Source: Turbatrix aceti (taxonomy: Eukaryota > Nematoda > Chromadorea > Rhabditida > Panagrolaimidae). Taken from it: DNA of 64,000 nt. Numbering within the stretch: position 1 is the first letter of the stretch; each line of letters opens with the position of its first letter. The notes beneath the pieces are model-generated. The model saw only the letters and a list, made by a program, of their open reading frames with translations. It was not told the origin of the DNA and ran no database searches. Made by a program: the position numbers and the translations under genes. Where the stretch lies: assembly GCA_963969345.1 (NCBI GenBank), contig OZ017769.1, positions 806,001 through 870,000 on the forward strand. The letters are read 5' to 3'. Below are positions 40,693 through 51,272 of this stretch, in pieces.

Positions 40693-40860
40693 TTACCTGG
40701 AAGAAGAACTCGCAAGGCGGGTCACGTAGTCGCTGTAACACTTCATCGTAGATAGCGACGCAGATGGTTTAGCCTCGGCAGGTGTCGGCACCAGCGAAGG
40801 CTTCCATCTCGATTCCACCCAATTTTCATAAATCTGACCAACTGTTACTGTAGTCATGGC
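40640..40860. repeat. Diverged direct copy of sequence at 42262-42600
   Basis: Blocks such as CCTGCTAACGG, CACCGGA/TACCGGA, CTGTTACCTGGA and GGCAGGTGTCGGCACC occur in the same order in both places. The right-hand copy spans the end of the kinase gene and the 64-aa gene. The left-hand copy keeps the small gene but only fragments of the kinase 3' end. It is an old local duplication. Confidence 0.7.
40693..40857 (-). CDS. Small unknown protein (54 aa), paralog of the 64-aa gene at 42430
   Basis: Single frame from the ATG at 40857 to the TAA at 40693. It shares QIYENWVE, RWKPSLVPTPAEAKPSA, CYSDYVTRLASSSSR with the small gene at 42430-42624. Changes between copies are mostly silent or conservative and the frame is intact in both, which argues for selection on the protein. 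Function unknown, and the first exon could be missing. Confidence 0.45.
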   Translation of the reverse strand: MTTVTVGQIYENWVESRWKPSLVPTPAEAKPSASLSTMKCYSDYVTRLASSSSR

Positions 40861-41270
40861 CGTCGTGCATCGATCAACTCCGACGATACACCAGTACTCT
40901 GTTCAGCAAGCAACGATCAAAGATTACCGTGAACCTTGTAAAATTCAGGAATCCTCTCCAAAGAGCATGGTTCGAGCGAGGTGTATGTCATCCATTTTTC
41001 CATTTGTCAGCCATCCATAAAATGCTGCAAAGTTCGGAGGCTGACCTGCTTTGACTCCTTTTTTGGAGTTCTTCGGGGTTGATCCTCTAAAAACTCGCCA
41101 CGCCTTGAGAACACTCCCTCTTCCCTCCAAAGTGAATGCAAATGCCCCCGCCAGGGAATCAGAATTAAGAACAAGCTATTTTGCATGCCATCCGCACGAG
41201 CTAGTTCCAGCTCGCCGTCCACAGCGATCACACACGTACACTCAACAGACTTCGAAGACGAGACGCCGTC
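40858..41270. other. Upstream region of the TTBK-like kinase gene
   Basis: About 410 bases containing the second diverged repeat unit at 40855-40965, then the kinase promoter. No TATA box is clear. The start codon context (cgccATGGGC) is good. Confidence 0.35.
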
Positions 41271-42398
41271 ATGGGCGACACCGAATTAGTTAAGTTCAAA
41301 GACGGCAAGATCATCAGTGGACGGTGGAAGGTCATGCAGATGCTCGGTGCGGGAGGCTGTGGTGCCGTCTATGAGGTTAGCTCCAGCCGCGATCCTTTCA
41401 CATTCAGGTACCCTTTTTTTCAGGTGAGAAGCATCAACCAGAAGCACTACAAGACAACCGCTGCACTCAAGGTCGAGGCACTGGACATCGAGGACGGAGG
41501 AGTGCTCAAATTGGAAGCCGAGGTTCTGACGAGCCTTAAGAACTGCCCGAGTGTGGTCCGGCTGCTGGATGCGGGGAAGAGGCCAAAGTACTGCTTCATC
41601 GTCATGACTCTTTGTGGATCGGATCTTATGTACCTAAGGCGGGTGGTTGGGAAGAACGACAACAAACGCGAAAAAGACCGCTTCAGCGAGGAGACGATCC
41701 TTCGAGTAGGCGTCCTCGCGCTCTACACCATAAAACAAATCCACGAGGTCGGGTTCGTGCACCGAGACGTCAAGCCCGGCAACATTATGATTGGACGCGA
41801 CGGCAGAGACGCGAGAATGCTCTTCCTCATCGATTACGGCATGGTGAGGTCCTTTATCGTCAAGGAAAAAAGCTCAAGCAGCATCCGAAAACCCAGACGA
41901 AAGGTTCTGCTCAGGGGCACGCTGAGGTACTGCTCGCTCAACGTACACCTACGACTCGAACAGGGCCGGGTCGACGACCTCTGGTCCCTGCTCTACCTCC
42001 TCATCGAGTGCTACGTCGGCCTGCCGTGGTCAGCCATCAGCAAGGAAAGCAAGTTGCAGGAGCTCAAGAGCACCATCACGGATGACCACCTCTTCAAGGC
42101 GTGCCCCCCTGAATTCCGGCTCATTTCTGACCACCTCAAGACACTCAAGTACGAGGATCGGCCTGACTACAAACTTGTTTACGATGCATTTATCAAGGGC
42201 GTCAAGCGGGTGAAAACCTCCTTTTCGGCGCCCTACGACTGGGAAGATGCCGCAGAGCTCAAGAGCGCCCTGCTAACGGCCCTTTCACCGGATTCCAAAG
42301 AGAAAAAAAACGAAACGTTGTCCAAGGAGAAGCTGGAATGGTTGTTGTATCCCTCAACGAATCCGGAGCGCTTCAGCGAGAACATTCTCAAGCTTTGA
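41271..42398 (+). CDS. Tau-tubulin kinase-like / CK1-superfamily protein kinase
   Basis: Two exons, 41271-41375 and 41424-42398 (359 aa). The 48-base gap is in frame and without stops, but removing it gives the family-typical join GAVYEV-RS, so I treat it as an intron; retention would insert 16 residues. Kinase motifs are GAGGCGAVYE (glycine loop), AALKVE (Lys near 51), VHRDVKPGNI (catalytic Asp near 150) and LIDYGM, where the CK1/TTBK group often has DYG instead of DFG. A Ser/Lys-rich activation segment is followed by RGTLRYCSLNVHLRLEQGRVDDLWSL, the classic TTBK-like signature. All catalytic residues are kept. This group is hugely expanded in nematodes, often in sperm; the role here is unknown. 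A polyadenylation signal (AATAAA) follows the stop by a few bases. Confidence 0.9.
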   Translation: MGDTELVKFKDGKIISGRWKVMQMLGAGGCGAVYEVSSSRDPFTFRYPFFQVRSINQKHYKTTAALKVEALDIEDGGVLKLEAEVLTSLKNCPSVVRLLDAGKRPKYCFIVMTLCGSDLMYLRRVVGKNDNKREKDRFSEETILRVGVLALYTIKQIHEVGFVHRDVKPGNIMIGRDGRDARMLFLIDYGMVRSFIVKEKSSSSIRKPRRKVLLRGTLRYCSLNVHLRLEQGRVDDLWSLLYLLIECYVGLPWSAISKESKLQELKSTITDDHLFKACPPEFRLISDHLKTLKYEDRPDYKLVYDAFIKGVKRVKTSFSAPYDWEDAAELKSALLTALSPDSKEKKNETLSKEKLEWLLYPSTNPERFSENILKL

Positions 42399-42429
42399 AC
42401 AATAAAGTTGTGCATCCAATCAAAAACTG

Positions 42430-42624
42430 TTACCTGGAGGAAGAACTCGCGAGGCGGGTCGCGTAGTCGCTGTAATACTTCAACGTGGATAGCGACGTCG
42501 CGGATGGTTTAGCCTTGGCAGGTGTCGGCACCGGCGAAGGCTTCCATCCGGGCTCCATCCAATTTTCATAAAGCTGACCAGCTGCTAGTACATTTCCGAG
42601 CGAGGCTGACTTTCGAATAGGCAT
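42430..42624 (-). CDS. Small unknown protein (64 aa), paralog of the 54-aa gene at 40693
   Basis: Frame from the ATG at 42624 to the stop at 42430. It reads MPIRKSASLGNVLAAG, then QLYENWMEPGWKPSPVPTPA, and ends in LKYYSDYATRLASSSSR. The frame is open further 5' to an ATG at 42843, so a longer product or an upstream exon is possible. Its 3' end nearly touches the kinase 3' end (32 bases), in convergent orientation. No signal peptide, no family recognised. Confidence 0.45.
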   Translation of the reverse strand: MPIRKSASLGNVLAAGQLYENWMEPGWKPSPVPTPAKAKPSATSLSTLKYYSDYATRLASSSSR

Positions 42625-43441
42625 GACGCAAATACTGACTGAGCTCTGGTTTATTCGCGACAACAGATATGCCCCGGACTGTCTGTTGTCAATGAAGCGC
42701 CCGGGGCAACCAGAAAAAACGGCAATTGCAATTGCAGGTAGTTTTTTTTCGCCGTATGCTGCGTCAGAATGGGGAGCCTCACCTTGGCAGTCAAGTTCGT
42801 GCTCATTTATAAAAAATGTCTGCGAAAAACATCCCACAATCACATAAAAACGGGGTTTTTTTGTATTTTGACGTCACTTTATCGTAAAACAGGCCCCAAA
42901 TAAACCCCATATCAATTTTTTTATCTGAAAACGTCATTTCTACAAAAAAAAACAAAAAAACCAACGAAAAAGACATTTTATACAGCCAAAAAGTTACCAA
43001 CTCACAAATACAGTATTTCTAGTAACAAAAATTTACATGAATCACAGCAAGAAATAAAAAAACCCCGTAAAAAATGCAAAAATCCCATCAAGAAGAGCAG
43101 TGCGCGCGCGTTTATTTGTCAGAGGATTCTTTACACGAAAAATGTCAATCAACACTGGACGAATAGTGAAAATATTTCAAATGCCATCGTTTTACGGCGT
43201 AGCTGCCGGCTTTGATGGCTTATTTTTTGCCTTTTTGTGATTTCGTGCCTTCGATTTAGTCGTTGGCTCACTTTGGTGTTCATTTGGTCTCGTTTCCAGT
43301 CGTCAGGAAGCCGTAAAGTTTGTCTTCGTTTGTTCTTCTCTAATCATTTTTTCACGCGTTTGATGCCATTTTTTGCCCCGTCTTTAGGCCAGAAAATAAA
43401 TAAATCCAATTTTTCAGACTTTTTTTCAAAAGTGGTGAAAA
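42625..43441. other. Intergenic stretch
   Basis: About 800 bases, with a possible 5' extension of the small gene up to 42843 and the promoter of the 881-aa gene. An acceptor-like site (tttttcag) lies about 25 bases before the ATG at 43442. No other feature is evident. Confidence 0.35.
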
Positions 43442-46400
43442 ATGGATTTCTCACCGCGAAACGTGCCTAACACGGGCTTATTTCGATGTGATCAGCCAAA
43501 CCCGCCGCCTGCGTTGGCTTCGACCGCCCAACCCCCTTACCCGCCAGCGACTTCGGACCAGGCTTTGCCCACCGTCCCTGGGGATGACTCTGACGGGTCT
43601 CTGCTTGACGGCATCGATGACGACCAGATTGATATGGCTCCGTCGATCACTGACCTCATTGCCCAATTTCAATCTCTGTCTGAACTCGATTACACCCAGC
43701 ACGAAGCCTACCACCTGATCAAGTACTACAGAGAAGCTCTTCAAGCCGAAGTGAAGAATCCGTTGTGAGTTACCTATTTTGGGGGATTTTTGAGCCTTTA
43801 CCTAAATTTTTCGCATTCGGACCTATTTTCTGCTTTTACCTAAATGTTTGGCATTTGTACCTACTTTCTACCGCGCGTTGGCCACATTTCAACTTGGATT
43901 TTGATTGCTTAACAATCACGTAACGCAATACAACAAAAAATGACGTAACAATATCGTACAGAAATTATGGCGGTCGAGGGATCAGTGAGGTAAAAAGGAA
44001 CAATAATCGGGATCAGTGAAGTAAAAAAAAGTAATCGAGGTCAGTAGATGAATTAAAGCTAGCGCGAGTTGAATTAACAAAAAAAAACAATATATGGACC
44101 TAACAATCTCGAGGAGGGCTACAGTGGGATCTAGCAAACGCATTGAGGGACTACCGGTAACGCAATGGCACGCCTCAGTGGATCGGATGATCCTCGGAGA
44201 AAAGCTCACCCTGGACTAGGCGAGCTCGAGATTGGCACTTCATGCAGACCAAGTGAGCAGCGTTTCTCTTGAATTCATACCATTGACCATTGGGAGCTTG
44301 TGCGGTGAGGCAGAGCTCGGGGCGATTGGACTTGTGGGCAATATAAAACAGTCGCACATGAATCGATGAACGTTCGTATGAACATGGGGTTTTGAAAGTT
44401 CCATTCTTCGGCTGCTTGGGCAGATTCATGTCGTCGTAAAAGATCTTACCCATTATTTTGATGTCCTACAAAATAATACAAAATAATTTATGTTTTATCA
44501 TTGTTTGGGATCAAATTACTTACACGGAGTGGCATGGTATCTGTCGACTGCGGGCCAGAAACTCCGGAGTTGATCGGCGACGGACGGTAGACCACGTTAT
44601 AGTCGTCTTGTCCGCGATGCTCGAGATCATCCGCAACTTGGAAGACATTCTGCATTATTTCCTGGCCGCGAGGCTCCTCTGGAGCGGATCCACGGGCTTC
44701 GGGGTAAAAGTGGTTTCCGCCGGTTGTCGTCAGCGTAATTGTTCCGCGTTGGTTGCCCCCGTTGGTTGTAGTGAGTTGCGGAGGACGGAAAGCCATGTTC
44801 TGGCGACGAGACGTCGGCTTGGCCGATACCGATGGAGCGACATTTTGGCTTCGCCACGGCTGCACGGCCGCCACTTGCCGGGCCTGGTTCTGCGTTTCGT
44901 GACGACGAGGCTCCTGCACGCCCAAATACCACGGGTCCTCGTTCTCAGTTTGACGCTCGAGAACGGCAGCAACCTCGCGCAGAACAAAATTCTGCGGTGT
45001 TTCAAAGGCCCGGGGAGGAGTGTCGAAGCGCGCTGGTGTTGGCGCTCGCCGCCCAGCATGCGGTTGCTCGCGACGGCGTTGACTGGGGGTCGATGTAATT
45101 TCCGCCGAAGGTTGTTCGGATCCGAGATGTCGGCGCGGCGATAAGTATCGGTATCCAGGTGTATTGTTGAAGCGAACCCGCTTCGTAGCGGGGGGTGCCA
45201 CGTGTTCCGAGATTGGTCGTCTCTAAAAAGGGAAGGGAGGCATAAATTTAGGCCACAACGCAAGGGGGTTGAACTTACGCGAAGCATTGTCCAAGTTGTG
45301 ACGCGTTGGTCGTAGAATGAAAAAGTAATCAGCAGGAATGACTCGATGTCGATGGACACGTCACGCGTGGAGGTCGGCGAAAAAAGTGGGAATGAGCTTT
45401 TAGACAATGCGCGTATGTGGCTGAATTTGCATTTCCCGTATCGCATGCGAGTAACGTGGAGCTCGTTTATTGGGTTCCGGGTGGGGTTGGGCATGGGAAC
45501 GTTCACACGGAGGGACTGGGTTTCCCGTAGTAGGTTCAACGCAGGTTGCGCGCATAAAAAGCGCTTCTCTACGATTTGTGACGATTTCTCGGAGGGAGTG
45601 ACAACTTTATGGCATTGTTATCGGGTATCAGAGGGGAACCGTAACGGATAAAAGTCGGATATGCAAACTGAAGAATCAGAACTTCAGATGTTGAACGTTT
45701 TCCGGTTCCGTTTGGGAACAAATACAATTTTGATTACTTAATTCAGATCTTGGCAGCACATCAGTTGAACTGATAACATTTGAAGGATGCCATCAAACTA
45801 CAATTCTGTTTGAAAGAAATAAAATGCACAAAATTTTAAGTAAAAGTAAAAAAATTTGTTTTTTTTTTATTTTTGCCTATATAAAGTATTTTTGGCCTAT
45901 TTTTTGATTTTCAGTTTCAATTCAGTTCTGTTTCAGTGAAATCGTCGCTCACTTTATGGGGCTGCGTTTTAAGGTGCTCCGAAGCTCAGACAACTTTCAT
46001 AGAAATGCTTCGGTACGTTTTTGTGCCTTTTGAGGTGTTTTTCTCCAACATCGTCTTTTTTTTCAGTATTGCGAGCAGAAGCTGCGAGAAATTCTCTCCG
46101 AGTCCCGTGAATCCTACCGGCGTGCATATATCGACAAGCATGTCGACTATAGGGTTTCGAATGCCTTCAAGAGTGGTGCACTGGATTTCAATGCTTCAAA
46201 TCTGAAAACGGTGCGTGCAAGAGTTCAAAAAATAATCTCATCACTCCCGTTTGTCTACGACGAGGCGGATCACCTGGCTCACCTTATGCTCAAGTATGCC
46301 CGCATTGTAAGTTTCTTTTTTGTACATGGCAGTGCATTTTCCCGTTTTTCAGAGCAAAACGCACCCGGCCAACAACATCGAACATGAAATCGTGGACGGT

Positions 46401-48510
46401 GTTCACCAAAAGCTCCTCTGTGATTCCCCCCTCGACGCCGGGGAACACGAATTTCTCAGCCGTAATTCCGACTGGCTGGTTGTCGACTCGGAGACCGACG
46501 ATATCCTTTTCGAAGATCGGCCATTATTTCGCAAGCTCCAGGACGGCTCAGAAGACTCCAAAAAGCTGACTCGACGCTGCAGGCAAGTCAAGTTGTGCAA
46601 AGAGACGGCCAGCGGATTCCATGGCTATCGGGAAGCCTGTCTGAATCACTGCTCGAAGACAGGAGCGCTCATGAAGCCTTCGTTGGCTCAGGGCGCAGTG
46701 CCCAGCGGCGGAGTGTCCCGTGCGAAGACCTTTGTAAGTATTTTATTGTGTTTAGGCTTAAAAATGTTATTTCCTTGTAGATGAGGCGTCGAATCGAGGA
46801 TAATGACCTTCTCGAACCCATCGATATGGCTGCGGCCATGAAAAACGTTTTTGGATACGACATGTACAAAAAACTGCCCCTGCGAAAGACCAAGCCGAAG
46901 AAATCGTCGACGCGGCAGTTTTTTCGCGAGTTCTTTCAGCAGCAGTCTTCCGGGTCTTCCAAGCAGCGTTCGAGCGCCTCTTCTCCTGCCCTGCCCAAGA
47001 CAGTACCTTCGTTTTATAAGTCCCCTCCAAGCACAACCTCGGCCAATTCGACTCCAATCTCGACTTCAGTCGGCTCGGTCCCCTTTTATTCCCCCAGTGC
47101 TTCATCTACGGTTGGTGCGACTATTTTCAATCCTGGTGCATTCAACTCAACTCCGGACAATTCTTCTCCCGGTCAATTCAAGGTGCCCTTGTTTTCTGAT
47201 TCTTTCGGCTCCGCTACCTTTTCTACCCCAGAATCCGTCAAAACTTCATCGGTCATTTTTTCTACTCCCGAATCGCTCAAATCTATTTCGGGCACTTTTT
47301 CTACTCCCGAATCGCTCAAATCTACATCGGTCACCTCGTCACCCATGTCGGGCTCGATCGACTCGTCCCCTAATCCGTTCAAGGTGCCCTACGGTCGTCC
47401 AAGCAAGGTCAGCTGCATTTCGCCGACTTTTGGATCGCCCCCGGTTACTGCGGACGCCTCAAAGTCTCCTTCCTTGTCACCGACCGCTCCTGTGGTTGCT
47501 GCCGGCGTGGCTGAATCTCGTTTGACGCCAACGACGTCGCCTTCGTCTCGGCACTCGTCTGATAATTCGGGTTCGTCGTCTCCCATGGTCGTCGGAAAGA
47601 AATCCGCCACCCCAGCATCCCGAGTTTCTTCAAAATCTCCTTCTGTGGCACCGGGATCCGCTAAGAAGACGCGTTCATCGAAGACCCCCCAGAAATTCCT
47701 GACACCGACGCTTTCTGTTTCTTTTCCGACATCCGATCCTCCGAATAAGAATTCCGAGTAATTTCTTTGATTTTTTGTGTATAAATTATTTTCTCCCTTT
47801 TGTAGGCCAAAATCGACTATTCTGACGCGTGGAAAGAAACGGATGCTATCCACCGGCACTCAGACCGATTTTGGCGTCTCGCAGGTTTGCAAGAAAGTCC
47901 CGGTGACCATTGTCAGCACAGAGAACTCCGGGCCGGTTGATTATCCCGAAGGAGTCAGGGCCCGCAGTATCTGCTGCATGACGGACGAGACCATTGTTTT
48001 GGCCAAAGGCGACATGATGCGCATCGTGGATCGAGAAATCCCCCTCACAGAGCTGGCAAAGGATATCATGGCTCATTGCCTTATTCCGACTGACGTAAGT
48101 CTCTTTGTCGTGCATCGGAGATGTTTTATAACTGTGCTCAATTTTTCTAGCGCTTCATTCACAACCGAGTATCTCCCATCGAAATTATTCACGACGAACG
48201 TCTCAGCAATGGGGATTTCCTAAAACTCGTCGATAACATGGCATTTCACAGCGAATACGAGCAATACGTGAGCGCTGACGTCGAGCAAATTGTCACCGAG
48301 CCGCCGCAGCGTGTATCCAGAAGGTACAGACAGGTAGTGAACGAGCCGATGGATCTGCACACGACCGGCCTCCTCATTTTCTTCAAGGAGATCAAGACCG
48401 TCGACGAACTCATGGTACACGCTGCACTCGCATCTGCTAACCACGAAGTGGCTCATAACGATATGCGGGGCTTTGAATTCCTCGATCGCTACCAGAACAA
48501 CTCGAAGTGA
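43442..48510 (+). CDS. Unrecognised 881-aa Ser/Pro-rich protein with an internal tandem repeat
   Basis: Seven exons: 43442-43764, 45937-46012, 46067-46306, 46353-46733, 46781-47757, 47806-48094, 48151-48510; the phases agree and sum to 882 codons. The first exon ends in phase 2 and joins to an exon 2.17 kb away, across a gene on the other strand. Residues 1-~60 are Pro-rich, ~60-330 are helical and charged (LIAQFQSLSELDYTQHEAYH, YCEQKLREILSESRESYRRA), and ~360-700 are a long Ser/Thr/Pro disordered region with three 13-residue repeats (FSTPESxKxxSxx). The C-terminal ~215 residues look folded (SICCMTDETIVLAKGDMMRI, FIHNRVSPIEIIHDERL). No signal peptide or membrane segment. I do not recognise the family. 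It probably acts as a nuclear or cytosolic scaffold, but that is only composition-based. Confidence 0.8.
44175..45287 (-). CDS. Unrecognised 332-aa basic protein nested in intron 1 of the 881-aa gene
   Basis: Three exons: 45287-45279 (only MLR), 45222-44524, 44465-44175; total 333 codons in phase. Residues 1-~230 are Arg/Gln/Pro/Thr-rich and disordered, with a basic motif at the start (PPATKRVRFNNTPGY). The last ~96 residues look folded (KIFYDDMNLPKQPKNGTF, SSIHVRLFYIAHKSNRPELC, AHLVCMKCQSRARLVQGEL) with a CxxC pair that could bind zinc. No family recognised. The nine-base first exon is the weakest part; the gene could instead start elsewhere. It lies entirely inside an intron on the opposite strand. 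Confidence 0.65.
47219..47335 (+). repeat. Three 39-bp in-frame tandem repeats
   Basis: Each unit encodes FSTPES(V/L)K followed by five variable residues. Units 2 and 3 are nearly identical at DNA level, pointing to recent expansion within the coding exon of the 881-aa protein. Confidence 0.85.
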
Positions 48511-48682
48511 GGTGAAAGTCTGCCAGAAAACGTATTTTTTAACGTAAATTCCTTTTTTTAATTAGCTTAGGTTTTTAAATTATTTTTTTTTCAAAATTTA
48601 CCCTTGGTTTTTATGCCTAATAATTTTGACCCCTCTCTTTTTTTAAATTCAAAATCAAAGTTTTTTGTTTGACTATAAAAGT

Positions 48683-50621
48683 TTACCGGTTATCTTTGTA
48701 AGCCACAAGGGCGACATTCCTGGGCGAAAGCCGAGGATCAAAAAGCGGGAAAAGAAAAACATTTTCAACGCCCTGTTCGACGAGATACGCCTGACGATCG
48801 CGGAGGAGCACGGCCTCGATGACGGGCGCGATGAGGAGTCGAAACGCGTACAAAAGCAGGATTCTGGACGAGTGACTGTCAATCATGGCATCCACGTCGG
48901 AGACGAGATTTGGGTGCTTTGTGAGCTGCAAAAATTGTTACATAAACTAACAATGAGTCGGAAGAAAAAACTAACAATGAGTCGAAAACGGTCCATGACG
49001 TCCGGCTTGTCTCTCATGGCTTCGTCGGCGTACTCCCAGAAACCCATGTTCTCTGCTCCGCGAAAGCCCCGGAGGCCGTTGTGGCGTTGTTGGGGGTCCA
49101 GAGCGGGGGAGTTTGGACGGGGACAGTCAAGAAGGATCCACTCCAGGATGGCACGGTAGCAATTGACGAAAAATGACTTTTTGTCCTGAAACGAATTGTA
49201 AATATTGCAAAAATTGTAAACACAAATCTCATGTGACAAAAAATGTATCGTAAAAGGAAAAAAAGTATCGTAATACAGAATTACGTTTTCAATTTCCAAC
49301 AAACTCACAATCGACAGATCCAACTTGTCCAAAAACTGTTCCTGTCCAAAGCACGCCAACTCCCGGGCAGCATACGTCAAACTGCACCCGTCAAACTTCT
49401 CGCTCATTGGAAATCCCGGCTCGGGCACAGCAGGAGTCTTGTCCACCTCAGTCTCGGGATATTCGTCTCGGTACAGCTTGTCCAGTCCACCATTGAGTTT
49501 GTGATAGCAGCATCCAAAGTGGAGCAAGGCAACGGTGTTTTTGTTTGACACAAAATGCCTCAAAATCGTAGCCGAAAAATCGCCGCACGTATGCAAGCCC
49601 GTGATGAGGAGTTTTCCGTCGTTGGACCCCGAGGGTTGGATCTGTTCCTTGGCGCAAACGAAGACAGCCTGTCTCGAGGGGGCTGCGAAGGGAGTGAGCA
49701 CCGCTGCGGGGGCTTTGGCGATCTTCGCGTCGATTGCTTCGGCCGTCGCGACCAGGGAGGCGTCGCCTTCGACGGTCGAGACTCGGCGGTCGGGGACGAG
49801 CAGTGCCAAGGCACGGGAGAGATGGCCTAGGCCTGCTCCGAGGTCCACGATCTCGTCGACGTCTGAAAATGACAAAGAACGAAATTTTTGTGTACGAATG
49901 CAGTTTTAAGGTTTTTATGATGAAAACAACATTGTTGCGATAAAATCAAGTTTTTGAGCTTTAAAATCATATTTTTTGCCATAAAGAATGTGACTTTTAG
50001 TCAATTTTAGATAAATAATGTAATTTGACAATTTTTACTAAAAAAACATTTTTGGGCCTAAAAAAATATTTTTGATGTACATTTTTAGCGCAACTCAAAT
50101 CTAAAAACTTCTTTATTTTTTGATAGGCCAAATTTGACACCTCACTAACCTTCGACCTTCCGCAGGAGCAGCTTGACAACATCCACGATTCTGCCGATCT
50201 CGTGTGTCTTCTTTTCCTTCATTTTCAGCCTCAAACTCGAAGCGAGGACATTCTTCAACTCCATAAACCCTTCGCTTCCTTCCTCCTGAACCCCGAGCAC
50301 CCTGCAAACATCCTCCGGACTATCCACGGGTTTCCACGATCCCAGCTCGACGTTTTCCTTCACAGTCCTCAGCGCCAGCATCAACAAAGGCTCCGGCGAC
50401 GTCCACTGCCTCCGGGGTGCTTCTCCCTGTCTCCGGAGAACCGATTTGACCATATCAACCATGGCTCGTCGATTTCGTCCGATTAAAGCGAGCTCGGATG
50501 CGTAGAAAGCCTGCCAGGAAAGGGGCAGTTGGCGCCAGTGATCTTCGACGAAGTAGTCTATCATGTACATGTCCGCCAGGGGCTTGCAGACCTCCAAAAC
50601 TCTTTGGAGGTACTCGTTCAT
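48683..50621 (-). CDS. METTL25: METTL25/RRNAD1-like methyltransferase (492 aa), probable last gene of an operon
   Basis: Four exons: 50621-50150, 49862-49309, 49185-48976, 48925-48683; phases agree. The SAM-binding motif I is VDLGAGLGHLSRALA at the start of exon 2. Then come LLITGLHTCGDFSATILRHF and LLHFGCCYHKLN, hallmarks of the METTL25/RRNAD1 group, and the C-terminal FPLFDPRLSPRNVALVAYK. The N-terminal ~150 residues (YMIDYFVEDHWRQLPLSWQ) are also typical. Mammalian METTL25 family members methylate ribosomal targets or are uncharacterised, so the substrate is uncertain. The intron-3 donor is tandemly duplicated (see findings). The gene follows the 74-aa gene on the same strand with 186 bases between stop and ATG, and an acceptor (atttag) lies 9 bases before the ATG. 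Confidence 0.88.
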
Positions 50622-50807
50622 CTTGTTCTCCTAAATTCATCCAAATAAAAACAAAAAACAACTGAAACAGCTATTTCCAATCGAAAATATCGACTTTTAA
50701 GAAAAAATCCGTTCGAGACATTTTTTCCGCATTTATGAATCATAAAAAGTACAGTAAGAGATCGCGGTATTCATTCGGTCGTATACGGCATGGTCAGGAA
50801 CATGGTG

Positions 50808-51083
50808 TCACTTGTCCTAAAAAAATATACCGTTAAATCCATCCAATCAGCCAATTCTGAGGTAAACCTGCCTCAAAATCGCGTGATTGATGTCCCCGGT
50901 CGGAGTCTTGAGATCCGAGACGACGTAGTGCTCTTTGGAGGCCTGCATGGCGAGATACTTGACCGCAGCAACGTGCTTGTCGTAGAGCTGTGCTACCACG
51001 TCCTTCCCCTCGAAATGGGACAAAAACTGAGCGAAATCGACTGCCAGCTTCGCCCTAGCGTCGCGCTCTTCGTCATGAGACAT
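50808..51083 (-). CDS. Small unknown protein (74 aa), middle gene of a probable operon
   Basis: Exon 1 is 51083-50868 (72 codons, ends RQ) and the last exon at 50816-50808 adds DK and a stop. The protein begins MSHDEERDARAKLAVDFAQF and is helical and charged (VVAQLYDKHVAAVKYLAMQA). No signal peptide or membrane segment. I do not recognise it. The ATG is preceded immediately by an acceptor (gttcttag), as expected for a downstream operon gene. The short last exon is the least certain part. Confidence 0.55.
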
Positions 51084-51272
51084 CCTAAGAACCCAAATTA
51101 GTCCTAATAACTGCCCTCACACCCAGTAATTTACCACGGGGAACTTCAACCCATCAAAAAAAACAAAAAAGTTCATTTTAATAATTTTATTGACCAAAAA
51201 GAACAATAACAAACCAAAAACGGCTGACAGAAAAAACCAAAACGTTGTTTCAACACAAGGGTCGACCGCTGT
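51084..51272 (-). promoter_or_regulatory. Operon-like intercistronic region between RPL23A and the 74-aa gene
   Basis: On the minus strand the RPL23A stop is followed by AATAAA (complement of 51186-51191), a U-rich stretch, and an acceptor just before the next ATG. This polyadenylation signal, U-rich element and ~100-base distance to the acceptor is the layout of C. elegans SL2 operon junctions. The assignment is by analogy. Confidence 0.5.
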
